The translations under genes were made by a program, and so were the position numbers. The notes beneath the pieces were generated by a model that did not search any database, was not told the origin of the DNA, and was given only the letters and a program-made list of their open reading frames with translations. DNA of 64,000 nt from Thioclava marina (GTDB lineage: Bacteria; Pseudomonadota; Alphaproteobacteria; Rhodobacterales; Rhodobacteraceae). Shown here in pieces: positions 39,431 to 47,563 of the stretch; within the stretch, counting starts at the first letter, position 1, and each line of letters opens with the position of its first letter. The stretch lies in the NCBI RefSeq assembly GCF_002020135.1, contig NZ_MPZS01000003.1, forward strand, positions 558,001 to 622,000. Reading direction: 5' to 3'.

Positions 39431-40192
39431 ATGACAAATCAACCGGAAAGAGAACGTCCTGAAATGCCCTGCAGTTGCGATCAGTGCCCCTTTGCCGAAA
39501 ATACGGCCTTCGAGCGTCACGACGCAAACGAGCGTGACGCCGTTCGTGTGGCGCGCTCGGGGGAGATGCAGGTGCGCGCCGGCCATCCGATCGTGACCGA
39601 GGGCTCTGCGCCGCAACGCTTTTACACGCTCCTCGAAGGGCAGGCGATCCGGTACCGTATTCTGGAGGACGGTCGGCGTCAGGTGCTCAATTTCCTCTTT
39701 CCGGGCGACCTCATCGGGCTCCAGTCGGCGCTACTGGACGAGACGACGCATACGACCGAGGCCTTGAGTGCTGTGCGGCTGTGTGTGTTCGAGCGCAGTC
39801 AACTTTGGAGCCTTTTCGCGAAAGTGCCGCGCCGCGCGATGATGCTTACTTGGCAGGTCGCGCGCGAGGAGCACTTCCTCGGCGATGCCCTGGTCACCGT
39901 CGGTCAGCGTAGCGCGCAGGAAGCCCTGGCCTGGGCCTTCGTTACGCTTTTCGATCGCGGGGTGCAGACCGGGCTGGTGCAAAACGGCAAGATGCCCTTC
40001 CCTGTGCGCCAGCAGGATCTGGCGGATGCGCTCGGGTTGTCTTTGGTTCACACGAACAAGACCTTGGCGAAGTTGCGCGCGCAGGGCTTGGTGAAATGGT
40101 CAAGAGGAACGCTCGCGCTTCCCGATATCGAGGCGCTGGCAGAGATTGGCCTCGTGGAGCGCGAACAGATGCGGCCACGCTTCTTTCTCTGA
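39431..40192 (+). CDS. Crp/Fnr family transcriptional regulator 1 (cysteine-rich N terminus)
   Basis: Regulator of 253 residues: cyclic-nucleotide-binding-like domain (about 40-160), then a C-terminal winged helix with recognition helix in DLADALGLSLVHTNKTLAKLRAQG. It has an unusual N terminus, MPCSCDQCPF, with three cysteines, and a fourth in RLCVFE at a place comparable to the essential internal cysteine of FNR. This could hold an oxygen-sensitive Fe-S cluster, though spacing differs from E. coli FNR. An internal ATG (MPCSCDQC) 33 bases later is an equally plausible start. It lies upstream of the quinol oxidase operon and may control it. Confidence 0.85.
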   Translation: MTNQPERERPEMPCSCDQCPFAENTAFERHDANERDAVRVARSGEMQVRAGHPIVTEGSAPQRFYTLLEGQAIRYRILEDGRRQVLNFLFPGDLIGLQSALLDETTHTTEALSAVRLCVFERSQLWSLFAKVPRRAMMLTWQVAREEHFLGDALVTVGQRSAQEALAWAFVTLFDRGVQTGLVQNGKMPFPVRQQDLADALGLSLVHTNKTLAKLRAQGLVKWSRGTLALPDIEALAEIGLVEREQMRPRFFL

Positions 40193-40208
40193 GTGTTTCG
40201 GGTAGTTG

Positions 40209-40252
40209 CCGTCACGTCCTGACGGTGTAGCGACGAAAAAAATCGTCTTTTT
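40209..40252 (+). terminator. Possible terminator after Crp/Fnr regulator 1
   Basis: Two small hairpins (CCGTCA/TGACGG and GACGA/TCGTC) ending in TTTTT, immediately before the second CTATGACATAG palindrome. Confidence 0.5.
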
Positions 40253-40255
40253 AAT

Positions 40256-40266
40256 CTATGACATAG
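40256..40266. promoter_or_regulatory. Candidate operator CTATGACATAG upstream of Crp/Fnr gene 2
   Basis: Second copy of the palindrome CTATGACATAG, preceded by TTTTAAT, 61 bases upstream of the second Crp/Fnr ATG. Confidence 0.5.
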
Positions 40267-40326
40267 CGGAATTCGTGGCTTCTTGCGATTGCTGCGGTGC
40301 CGCGAATTTCGCGCAGGCGGAAGAGG

Positions 40327-40986
40327 ATGAGACGCGGTTTGGAAGATCTGACGAAACAGCCTGATTTCGGCTACCTTGCCGAACTGGTGACCGCGCGCCG
40401 TATCGTGGCGCCGGGAGCGAGCTGCCTGGCCGAGAGCCGGCCCTCGCTCGCGCTGATCGAATCCGGAATCGTGATGCGCTATTCGCTGCTCGAAGACGGG
40501 CGACGCCAGATCGAGGGCCTGCTGTATCCGGGCGACCTTTGCGGTCTGTGCGAAAGCGTCATCGGCGGGCGCGGCAGCTATTACGAAGCGGTGACCGCGC
40601 TCGAAATCAGCCTGCTGGATCCTGCCGACGCCCGTCTGCGCAACTGTTCGGGCGAGCATCCGGCCGAACATCTCCTGTGGCTGCTTGCGCGCGAGGTCGT
40701 GCTTCTGTCGCAGTGGATCGCCTCGGTGGGGCAGCGCAATGCGCCCGAGGGGATCGCCTGGTTCATCCACCATGTCTGGCAGCGCGCCGAAGAGGCGGGA
40801 ATGATCCTGCGCAGCACCGCGCCGTTTCCCTTCTCGCAGCAGGTCGTGGCCGATGTCCTTGGCCTGTCGCTGGTCCATACCAACAAGACGATGCGGCGGT
40901 TGAGCGAGGAAGGGCTGTTTCGGATCTCGCGCGGGCGGGTACAGGTGCCCTCGCATGCTCAGCTGCGACAGGCCGCGGCTCTCTGA
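40327..40986 (+). CDS. Crp/Fnr family transcriptional regulator 2
   Basis: Regulator of about 219 residues, clearly paralogous to the preceding one (shared SLLEDGRRQIEGLLYPGDL-type segment versus ILEDGRRQVLNFLFPGDLI, and DVLGLSLVHTNKTMRRLSEEG in the helix-turn-helix). It lacks the N-terminal cysteine cluster, so it would not hold the same kind of cluster. ATG is preceded by AGGCGGAAG; an in-frame GTG 30 bases earlier is possible. It is followed by the quinol oxidase operon after about 360 bases. Its effector and targets are unknown. Confidence 0.85.
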   Translation: MRRGLEDLTKQPDFGYLAELVTARRIVAPGASCLAESRPSLALIESGIVMRYSLLEDGRRQIEGLLYPGDLCGLCESVIGGRGSYYEAVTALEISLLDPADARLRNCSGEHPAEHLLWLLAREVVLLSQWIASVGQRNAPEGIAWFIHHVWQRAEEAGMILRSTAPFPFSQQVVADVLGLSLVHTNKTMRRLSEEGLFRISRGRVQVPSHAQLRQAAAL

Positions 40987-41349
40987 GAGCATTTCGAACC
41001 CGTTGATTGCGACTTAGGTCGGAGGCGATAGGGGGCGTAATGTCCTCATTTCGTTCACGCATCGCTCACGGCTGTTTCACAAGCACGAGAGAATGGGGCA
41101 TTCAGACCTGTATCGAGGGAACAGATTGCAACCCCGATCCCCTTGATTCCTTGCACTTTTGACAATCTGTCGCAGACGGTTTCGCGACAGGTTGTAGTAA
41201 AAACAATTGCTTACGCGCCAAGGTGCGACATTTTGTCAAGTTCGTTTGACCTGCCTTTTCCCGCCCTAGCTCGAAAAACATCGCGCGGGACGGGAGCCCT
41301 CGCGGCTCTTCAGCCCCGCGCCAATAAGAGGGAATAGGAAAGGTATTCC
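40987..41349. other. Promoter region of quinol oxidase operon
   Basis: A 363-base gap upstream of cyoA holding the inverted half-sites listed separately. No gene or terminator was found in it. Confidence 0.6.
41159..41239. promoter_or_regulatory. Inverted TGTCGCA half-sites upstream of cyoA
   Basis: TTGACAATCTGTCGCA at 41159-41174 and, in reverse orientation at 41224-41239, TTGACAAAATGTCGCA, which differ at two positions. Between them lies a third half, so that ACAATCTGTCGC (41162-41173) pairs with GCGACAGGTTGT (41184-41195) with one mismatch. The GCGAC-type half-sites resemble those bound by RegA/PrrA-class redox regulators. Related half-sites occur before the octaheme gene and hemA. Confidence 0.55.
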
Positions 41350-42300
41350 GTGTTGTTCCATGACCTATACAAGCGGCCAAGCCGCTATGCTGTTCCGGCC
41401 CTGATGGCCGTGACGGCCGTGTGGCTTTCGGGCTGCGCAGAAAACGGGGTGATGACCCCGCTCGGCCCGGTGGCGGCCGGGGAACGTTCGCACCTGATCA
41501 GCTTCTTCCTGTGGATGTTGCCGATCTCTCTGCCGCTTCTGGTCGGCACGCCCTGGATCGCCCTGCGCTATCGCCGGCGCGGCGGCAAGGGCAAGTACGA
41601 TCCGAACTGGTCGCACTCGGTCGCGGCCGAGACCGCGATCTGGGGTGGCGCCACGCTCACCTTCCTCATCGTCGGCTGGCTCACCTGGGGCCACGTGATG
41701 GGGGAAGATCCCTACAAGCCCACGGGCAAGGATCCGATCCATGTTCAGGTGATCGGTTCCGAATGGAAATGGATGTTCATCTATCCCGACAAGATGGCCA
41801 CCGTGAACAAGCTGGTCCTGCCGCAGCACACGCCGGTCGTGTTCGACATCACCGCCACCGGCGCGATGCAGAGCTTCTGGATCCCCCGCCTGGCCGGTCA
41901 GATCTACGCGATGCCCGGCATGGGCACGAAAATGAACCTCACCACCGGCGACACGTCCGAGATCTTCGGCTTCAACAGCCAGTTCAATGGTGCGGCCTTC
42001 CCGCTCGACAAGTTCGAAGTCGATGTCGTGACGAAGGAGCAGTACGACGCCTTCCTGCAAGAGCCCAAGCATCCCTGGGCCCAGCTCGAAGCCGCGTTCA
42101 AGAAAACCGCGACCTGGTCGGGGCCCGAGCTCTTCGAGCCGCCGATGAAGGATTACTGGATGAAAGTGATGATGAACCCCTCCATCGCGACCGATGGCGG
42201 TGCCGCGATCCTGCCTGACAACTCGCCCGCCCAGAAGGCCATCGACAAGGCGATCAATCAGGATCTGCATCTTTCGCAACTCAACGGGGGCGCGCAATGA
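41350..42300 (+). CDS. cyoA: Cytochrome o (bo3) ubiquinol oxidase subunit II
   Basis: Subunit II of a heme-copper quinol oxidase. The 316 residues have a lipobox-like signal (VWLSGCAENG), two membrane helices and a periplasmic domain with EWKWMFIYPDKMATVNKLVLP and AMQSFWIPRLAGQIYAMPGMG. The CuA ligand cysteines of cytochrome c oxidases are absent (SEIFGFNSQFNGAAF instead), so electrons come from quinol, not cytochrome c. The start is GTG with AGGAAAGGT upstream. Its stop overlaps the cyoB start by four bases (ATGA). Confidence 0.95.
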   Translation: MLFHDLYKRPSRYAVPALMAVTAVWLSGCAENGVMTPLGPVAAGERSHLISFFLWMLPISLPLLVGTPWIALRYRRRGGKGKYDPNWSHSVAAETAIWGGATLTFLIVGWLTWGHVMGEDPYKPTGKDPIHVQVIGSEWKWMFIYPDKMATVNKLVLPQHTPVVFDITATGAMQSFWIPRLAGQIYAMPGMGTKMNLTTGDTSEIFGFNSQFNGAAFPLDKFEVDVVTKEQYDAFLQEPKHPWAQLEAAFKKTATWSGPELFEPPMKDYWMKVMMNPSIATDGGAAILPDNSPAQKAIDKAINQDLHLSQLNGGAQ

Positions 42301-44360
42301 GTATCCTTGGCAGCCTTGATCTGAACGATGTCTTCATCGTTCCCTTTCTGAAGGAGCCGACGCTCTCGACCGGCATCGCCGCCGGGGCGGGGGGCATCGT
42401 GGTCCTCGGCGCGCTCGCCGTGGCGCTGCTGCTCACCGTCAAGGGCTGGTGGAAACCGCTCTGGAGTGAATGGCTCACCTCGCTCGATCACAAGAAGATC
42501 GGCGTGATGTATGTCGTACTCGCCGCGATCATGCTGATCCGCGGCGTGCTCGAGGCGGTCGTGATGCGGGCCCAGCAGGTTTCGCCCGCACCGGGCTTCC
42601 TCTCGGTCGAACACCATGCCGAGCTGTTCTCGACCCATGGCACGATCATGATCTTCTTCGTGGCGATGCCCTTCCTGACCGGCGTGATCAACGTCGTCAT
42701 GCCGCTCCAGATCGGCGCGCGTGACATGGAGTTCCCCTTCATGAACGCGGTCTCGCTCTGGCTGTCGGTGGGCGGTGCCGCACTGGTCATGGCCTCGCTT
42801 GTGGTCGGTCATTTCGAAACCGGCGGCTGGACGGCCTATCCACCCTATACGGGCATCAAGCTCTCGCCGAATGAGGGGGTGGATTACTGGATCTGGTCGC
42901 TCGCGCTGACTTCGGTCGGCACGACGCTCTCGGGGATCAACTTCGCGGTGACGATCTACAAGCAACGCGCCCCAGGTATGGACCTGATGAAGATGCCGAT
43001 CTTCGCCTGGACGACGCTGTGCACGGCGATCCTGATGATCTTCGCGATGATGCCGCTGACCGTGGCCTCTTTCATGCTGGCGCTTGACCGTCACGCGGGC
43101 TTCCATTTCTTCACGGCCAGCAATGGCGGGAACATGATGAATTTCGCCAACATGTTCTGGCTCTTCGGCCACCCGGAAGTCTACATCCTGATCCTGCCGG
43201 CCTTCGGTGTGTTCTCGCACGTGATCCCGACTTTCTCGGGCAAGAAGCTCTATGGCTACACCTCGCTCGTCTGGGCGACGATCGCGATCGCGGTCCTGTC
43301 CTTCACGGTCTGGGTGCACCACTTCTTCACCATGGGCCAGACGGCAAACCTCAACGCCATCTTCGGCATCGCCACGATGACGATCGGTGTGCCGACCGGC
43401 GTGAAGGTCTTCAACTGGCTGCTGACGATGTGGCGTGGCAAGCTGCGCTTCTCGACGGCGATGCTGTTCTCGGCGGGCTTCATGTTCACCTTCGTCATCG
43501 GTGGGATCACGGGCGTCATGCTCGCCAACCCGACGATCGACTTCGCGACGCATAACTCGCTGTTCCTGGTGGCGCACTTCCACAACATGCTCATCCCGGG
43601 CCTGTTGTTTGGCATGTTCGCGGCCGTGAACTACTGGTTCCCGCTCGCCTTCGGCTTCCGCCTGGACGAGACCTGGGGACGCCGGAGCTTCTGGTTCTGG
43701 ATGATCGGCTTCTACCTCGCCTTCATGCCGCTCTATGCGATCGGTCTGATGGGCGCGCCGCGCCGCATGGCTTTCTTCACCGATCCGGCCTATTTCCCCT
43801 GGCTCGTTGTCGCGATGATCGGGGCGCTGTGCGTGCTCGCGGGTCTGACCTCGCAAGTCATCCAGATCTGGGTCTCGGTGAAGAACCGCGAAAGCCTGAT
43901 GGTGCCTGCGGGCGATCCCTGGGATGGCCGTGGCCTCGAATGGTCGCTGGGCTGCCCGGTGCCGGAATACGACTTCACCACCGTTCCGCACATCACCTCG
44001 CGTGAGCCCTGGGTCGATGCGAAAGCCGCCGGCAAGCGCGTGATGGATCCGACCGAGTTCGTCGACATCCACCTGCCCAAGCCGACCGGCATGCCGATCC
44101 TCGTGGCTGGCGTGGCGACGGTGGGCGCGTTCGCCCTGATCTTCGAGATGTGGCTGATCGCGGCGGTATGCTTCGTGGCGATGTGGGTGCTGGTGCTGAT
44201 CCGCTCCTACGACACCGATTGGGAAGAAACCATCACCGCCGAGGAACTGCGCGAGGGCTACGAAGCCCATAAGCGCCTCGTCGAAACCACGCCGAAAGTG
44301 TCGCTCGACGATGAATTCACCTCGAAAAATCGCGGTCTGATCCTGGAGGAAGCGGTATGA
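42297..44360 (+). CDS. cyoB: Cytochrome o (bo3) ubiquinol oxidase subunit I
   Basis: Catalytic subunit that reduces oxygen to water and pumps protons; 687 residues with about 14-15 helices. Ligand histidines in standard contexts: low-spin heme at LFSTHGTIM, CuB at WLFGHPEVYILILPAFG (with the cross-linked His-Tyr) and WVHHFFTMG, and hemes at VAHFHNMLIPG. The C terminus carries the quinol-oxidase-type extension ending in a soluble tail. It overlaps the next gene by four bases, as in a tightly coupled operon. Confidence 0.97.
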   Translation: MSILGSLDLNDVFIVPFLKEPTLSTGIAAGAGGIVVLGALAVALLLTVKGWWKPLWSEWLTSLDHKKIGVMYVVLAAIMLIRGVLEAVVMRAQQVSPAPGFLSVEHHAELFSTHGTIMIFFVAMPFLTGVINVVMPLQIGARDMEFPFMNAVSLWLSVGGAALVMASLVVGHFETGGWTAYPPYTGIKLSPNEGVDYWIWSLALTSVGTTLSGINFAVTIYKQRAPGMDLMKMPIFAWTTLCTAILMIFAMMPLTVASFMLALDRHAGFHFFTASNGGNMMNFANMFWLFGHPEVYILILPAFGVFSHVIPTFSGKKLYGYTSLVWATIAIAVLSFTVWVHHFFTMGQTANLNAIFGIATMTIGVPTGVKVFNWLLTMWRGKLRFSTAMLFSAGFMFTFVIGGITGVMLANPTIDFATHNSLFLVAHFHNMLIPGLLFGMFAAVNYWFPLAFGFRLDETWGRRSFWFWMIGFYLAFMPLYAIGLMGAPRRMAFFTDPAYFPWLVVAMIGALCVLAGLTSQVIQIWVSVKNRESLMVPAGDPWDGRGLEWSLGCPVPEYDFTTVPHITSREPWVDAKAAGKRVMDPTEFVDIHLPKPTGMPILVAGVATVGAFALIFEMWLIAAVCFVAMWVLVLIRSYDTDWEETITAEELREGYEAHKRLVETTPKVSLDDEFTSKNRGLILEEAV

Positions 44361-44989
44361 GCGCAACGATGACCAATACGGGGGCGGCGGGTCACTCCGC
44401 CCCCCACGATCACGGCCACCACGACAAGACGAGCACGGTGATCTTCGGCTTCTGGATCTTCCTGATGTCGGATCTCATCGCCTTCTCGCTTATGATCGCG
44501 AACTACGCCGATGCCGAATGGCACGGCATCGCGAACGGGCCGAGCCCGCATGAGCTGTTCAGCCTTGGCCTGCCCACGATCGAGACCATGGCGCTGCTGA
44601 TCTCGACCTTCACCTTCGGCCTTTGCACGTTGGGGATGAAATACGGCGCCTCGATGAAGCGCACGGTCGGTTGGCTGGTGCTGACGCTGGCGCTTGGCGC
44701 GATCTTCCTCGGCATCGAACTCTACGAGTTCCACGAGTTCTGGACCGAGGGCAACACGCCGCAGGTGTCGGGCTTCCTGACCGCGTATTATTCGTTGGTC
44801 GGGCTGCACGGTCTGCACGTCACCTCGGGCATCATCTGGGGGATCATCCTGATGGTCCAGATGAAGCATTTCGGGATGAATGACCTGCTGAAATCGCGCC
44901 TCGTGCGGCTGGGCCTGTTCTGGCACATGCTCGACATCGTCTGGATCGCTCTGTTCACCAAAGTCTACCTGATGGGGGTGCTGTCATGA
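44357..44989 (+). CDS. cyoC: Cytochrome o ubiquinol oxidase subunit III
   Basis: A 210-residue membrane protein with five helices, needed for stability and proton pumping of the bo3 oxidase. It begins with a His-rich segment (SAPHDHGHHDKTSTVIFGFW), has the family helix IETMALLISTFTFGLCTLGM, EFHEFWTEGNTPQVSGFLTAYYSLVGLHGLHVTSG and ends VWIALFTKVYLMGVLS (each cut here). It is coupled to its neighbours by four-base overlaps at both ends. Confidence 0.95.
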   Translation: MSATMTNTGAAGHSAPHDHGHHDKTSTVIFGFWIFLMSDLIAFSLMIANYADAEWHGIANGPSPHELFSLGLPTIETMALLISTFTFGLCTLGMKYGASMKRTVGWLVLTLALGAIFLGIELYEFHEFWTEGNTPQVSGFLTAYYSLVGLHGLHVTSGIIWGIILMVQMKHFGMNDLLKSRLVRLGLFWHMLDIVWIALFTKVYLMGVLS

Positions 44990-45348
44990 GCCATATCAAT
45001 TCCGACAAGGGCATGGACTCGGGCGAATACAAGCACGCGATGGCGCGCTATGTCTGGGGCTTCGCGCTCTCGGTGGTGCTCACGCTGGCAGGTGTCGTGA
45101 TCGCCGGTGGCGGGGTGTTCGGGGCGTCGCTCGCCTGGAGCATCGTCGGCATCCTCGCCATCGCGCAGCTCGTCATCCAGTTCTGGGCTTTCATGCACGT
45201 GGACCTGTCGCAAGATGCGCGCCCGGATCTCTATCTGGTGATGTTCACCTTCGTGATCATCATCCTGATGGCCGCGGGCACCGTCTGGGTTCTGGCCGAT
45301 CTGGCGAGCCGCATGGGCATGGGCGCGGGCGGCATGACCGGGATGTAA
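44986..45348 (+). CDS. cyoD: Cytochrome o ubiquinol oxidase subunit IV
   Basis: A 120-residue membrane protein with three helices (ALSVVLTLAGVVIAGGGVFG, WSIVGILAIAQLVIQFWAFMH, LVMFTFVIIILMAAGTVWVLA), matching CyoD, which assists copper-site assembly and stability of subunit I. It is the last gene of the operon; no SURF1, heme-O synthase (cyoE) or assembly gene follows. A strong terminator lies about 50 bases downstream. Confidence 0.93.
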   Translation: MSHINSDKGMDSGEYKHAMARYVWGFALSVVLTLAGVVIAGGGVFGASLAWSIVGILAIAQLVIQFWAFMHVDLSQDARPDLYLVMFTFVIIILMAAGTVWVLADLASRMGMGAGGMTGM

Positions 45349-45395
45349 AACCCAAGAAGGGCAGGGCTCAGAGACCTGCCGAGCAGAAAAGACGA

Positions 45396-45427
45396 ACGCG
45401 GGCAGGGGAACTGCCCGCGTTTTTTTG
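45396..45427 (+). terminator. Terminator of the cyo operon
   Basis: Ten-bp perfect stem ACGCGGGCAG/CTGCCCGCGT with a 5-base loop, ending in TTTTTTT. Confidence 0.9.
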
Positions 45428-45743
45428 TGGTCTGGGGCTTGCCGCGGGAAGAGCCGATGGCCTGCGTTACTCTAACCGGGATCTCAGACCACTCCGCTGG
45501 TGCTTCCTCGACGCCCAGGGAGCATCGACTGGCCAAGATGACACCGTCGTCGGGCCGTGTCGGCAAGGGTGGCGTCGGCTTCCGCCCTCCCAAGGTTTCG
45601 TCGTTCCAGCACGGGCTCGGATGATCCATGGCGGAGCATGCCGCGCCGGTGAGGTCGCGATGCCCGCGCACGCCCGGTGCCCGCCTGCGCCGCGCCGCAG
45701 GTCAGCAAAGGCTGGGCGAGAACGTAGGATTTCGTAAATCTTG
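45428..45743. other. Unexplained intergenic stretch between cyoD and octaheme gene
   Basis: About 316 bases that hold no recognised gene. A minus-strand frame (45671 down to beneath the terminator) contains a Pro-rich, Trp-containing run (PCWNDETLGGRKPTPPLP), but I have no family for it and see no ribosome site. It may be old degraded DNA or a region of unknown function. Confidence 0.35.
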
Positions 45744-45783
45744 ATGCGACAGAAAGTCACGTAAGCTTCACGATATGTCGCAT
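45744..45783. promoter_or_regulatory. Inverted half-sites ATGCGACA / TGTCGCAT upstream of octaheme gene
   Basis: Eight-bp perfect inverted repeat (ATGCGACA at 45744-45751, TGTCGCAT at 45776-45783) with a 24-base spacer, about 70 bases upstream of the octaheme cytochrome ATG. The half-sites match those before cyoA and hemA. Confidence 0.5.
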
Positions 45784-45850
45784 GTCCGTGATACGATCGT
45801 TCACGCTAAGGAAAGTGTACTGCCTGAAAGCTTAGCCTATCGGAGTGCTG

Positions 45851-47563
45851 ATGAGACAGACCGCGTTGCGGATCACGGCAATCGTCTCGACCGTGATTTG
45901 GGCCCAGTTTCCTGCTTACGCCCAGGAAAGCTCGGCCGGGGAGGAGACGCCCGCACTCGGCGCCCAGTCGAAGCCCGACGCTTCGAAGGCCGCCCATATG
46001 AGCGATCCGGTGAAAGATCTCACTGCGGATCACTCGAAATTCGACATTCTCAAGGGGCCTTTCGCCTCTGGTTCGGAAGTGACCGCGGCCTGCCTGTCGT
46101 GCCACACCGAAGCGGGCAATCAGGTCATGCATTCGGTGCACTGGAAATGGGAGTACCAGAACGAGGTCACCGGCCAGACGCTCGGCAAGGCGCATGAGAT
46201 GAATGCGTTTTGCGGCAACGTCGCCTCGAACGAGGTGCGCTGCACGAGCTGTCACACGGGCTATGGCTGGACCGATGTGCGCCAGCCGATGCCGGACGAC
46301 CCGACCAAGGTTGACTGCCTCGTGTGCCATGACAAATCGGGCCAGTACACCAAACAGGACAACCTCGCCGGCGAACCGCCGCTCGAGCCGGTCGCGGAAG
46401 GTGCCAAGACGATCACCGGTGCAACGGCGACAGCCGTCGATCTGGTGAAGGCCGCGCTTTCGGTCGGTCCGCCTCCCGGGCGCGACAATTGCGGCAACTG
46501 CCACTTCTATGGCGGCGGCGGCGACAACGTGAAGCATGGCGATCTCAGCTCGGCGCTGTTCAACCCTGCGCGCGATGTCGACGTGCACATGTCCCCTGAC
46601 GGCGAGAACTTCGCCTGCGAGACCTGCCACGTCTCGGACAAGCACGTCTTCGAGGGCTCGCGCTACGAGACCGATGTCGTGGACCCGCATCCCGATCGCA
46701 TGGCGGGCTCGGCCCATGATGCGGCGGCCTGCCAGTCGTGCCACACCGACACGCCGCATAAAGGCCCCAATCCGCTGATCGCGGCCAAGCTCAACGACCA
46801 TACCGATACGCTCGCCTGTCAGACCTGCCACATCCCGAGCTTCGCGCGCGGCGGCGTCGCCACGAAGACGGTCTGGGACTGGTCGACGGCGGGCAAACTC
46901 AAGGACGGCAAGCCCTATCACGAAGAGGGTTTCACCCAGTCCGACGGCAAGCAATTGCACACCTACATGTCGCAAAAGGGCGATTTCGAATGGGGTGAGA
47001 ACGTCACGCCCTATTACGCCTGGTCGAATGGCGAGATGACCTACACCCTGCCCGAAGAGAAGATCGACCCCACGAAAGTCGTCGAGATCAACAAGATCGG
47101 CGGCAATCCGGGCGGCGAAGACAGCCGGATCTTCCCCTTCAAGCGCATGGTCGGCACGCAAGCCTATGACAAGCAGCGTGACGTGCTTCTCTACAACCAC
47201 GTCTACGGGCCCGGCGACGGCACCGCGCTGTGGTCCTATTTCGACTGGGAGAAATCGCTCCAGGCTGGGATGGACTATGTCGGTCTCGAATATTCGGGCG
47301 ATTTCGGCTTCGTGCATACCTACATGTACTGGCCGATCACCCATATGGTCGCGCCCAAGGAAGACGCGCTGGTCTGCGAGAGCTGCCACGCGCAGGACGG
47401 CCGCATGGCCAATCTCGCCGGTATCTACGTGCCGGGCTCCGGGATCAATCTCGGCGGCAAGCTCGGGCTCGCGGTGTTCCTGCTGGCGCTGCTGGGCGTG
47501 CTCGGGCATGGGGCGCTGCGCGTGATCAGTCGCGGCAAGAACAAGGGAGGCCACCATGGCTGA
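45851..47563 (+). CDS. Octaheme c-type cytochrome, tetrathionate reductase (OTR) family
   Basis: A secreted multiheme cytochrome of 570 residues. Signal peptide MRQTALRITAIVSTVIWAQFPAYAQ, then eight CxxCH heme sites at about residues 81, 131, 156, 214, 256, 294, 323 and 509 (CLSCH, CTSCH, CLVCH, CGNCH, CETCH, CQSCH, CQTCH, CESCH), and a C-terminal membrane helix (GKLGLAVFLLALLGVLGHGAL). Family enzymes reduce tetrathionate, and also nitrite and hydroxylamine, in vitro; the real substrate is uncertain. The ATG has CGGAG upstream; an in-frame GTG lies two codons before. It overlaps the downstream cytochrome b gene by eight bases, which should deliver quinol electrons. Confidence 0.92.
   Translation: MRQTALRITAIVSTVIWAQFPAYAQESSAGEETPALGAQSKPDASKAAHMSDPVKDLTADHSKFDILKGPFASGSEVTAACLSCHTEAGNQVMHSVHWKWEYQNEVTGQTLGKAHEMNAFCGNVASNEVRCTSCHTGYGWTDVRQPMPDDPTKVDCLVCHDKSGQYTKQDNLAGEPPLEPVAEGAKTITGATATAVDLVKAALSVGPPPGRDNCGNCHFYGGGGDNVKHGDLSSALFNPARDVDVHMSPDGENFACETCHVSDKHVFEGSRYETDVVDPHPDRMAGSAHDAAACQSCHTDTPHKGPNPLIAAKLNDHTDTLACQTCHIPSFARGGVATKTVWDWSTAGKLKDGKPYHEEGFTQSDGKQLHTYMSQKGDFEWGENVTPYYAWSNGEMTYTLPEEKIDPTKVVEINKIGGNPGGEDSRIFPFKRMVGTQAYDKQRDVLLYNHVYGPGDGTALWSYFDWEKSLQAGMDYVGLEYSGDFGFVHTYMYWPITHMVAPKEDALVCESCHAQDGRMANLAGIYVPGSGINLGGKLGLAVFLLALLGVLGHGALRVISRGKNKGGHHG

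Noticed and set aside
39190-39462. 90-codon plus-strand frame before the first Crp/Fnr gene
   Set aside because: Overlaps a promoter region with a palindrome; no ribosome site, unusual composition and no motif.
41142-41155. TTGATTCCTTGCAC as an FNR box before cyoA
   Set aside because: Only the first half matches; the second half does not fit ATCAA.
42258-44366. 702-codon minus-strand open frame across cyoB
   Set aside because: Exactly antisense to cyoB, and the protein is dominated by His/Arg/Asp/Glu as expected from a reversed membrane-protein gene.
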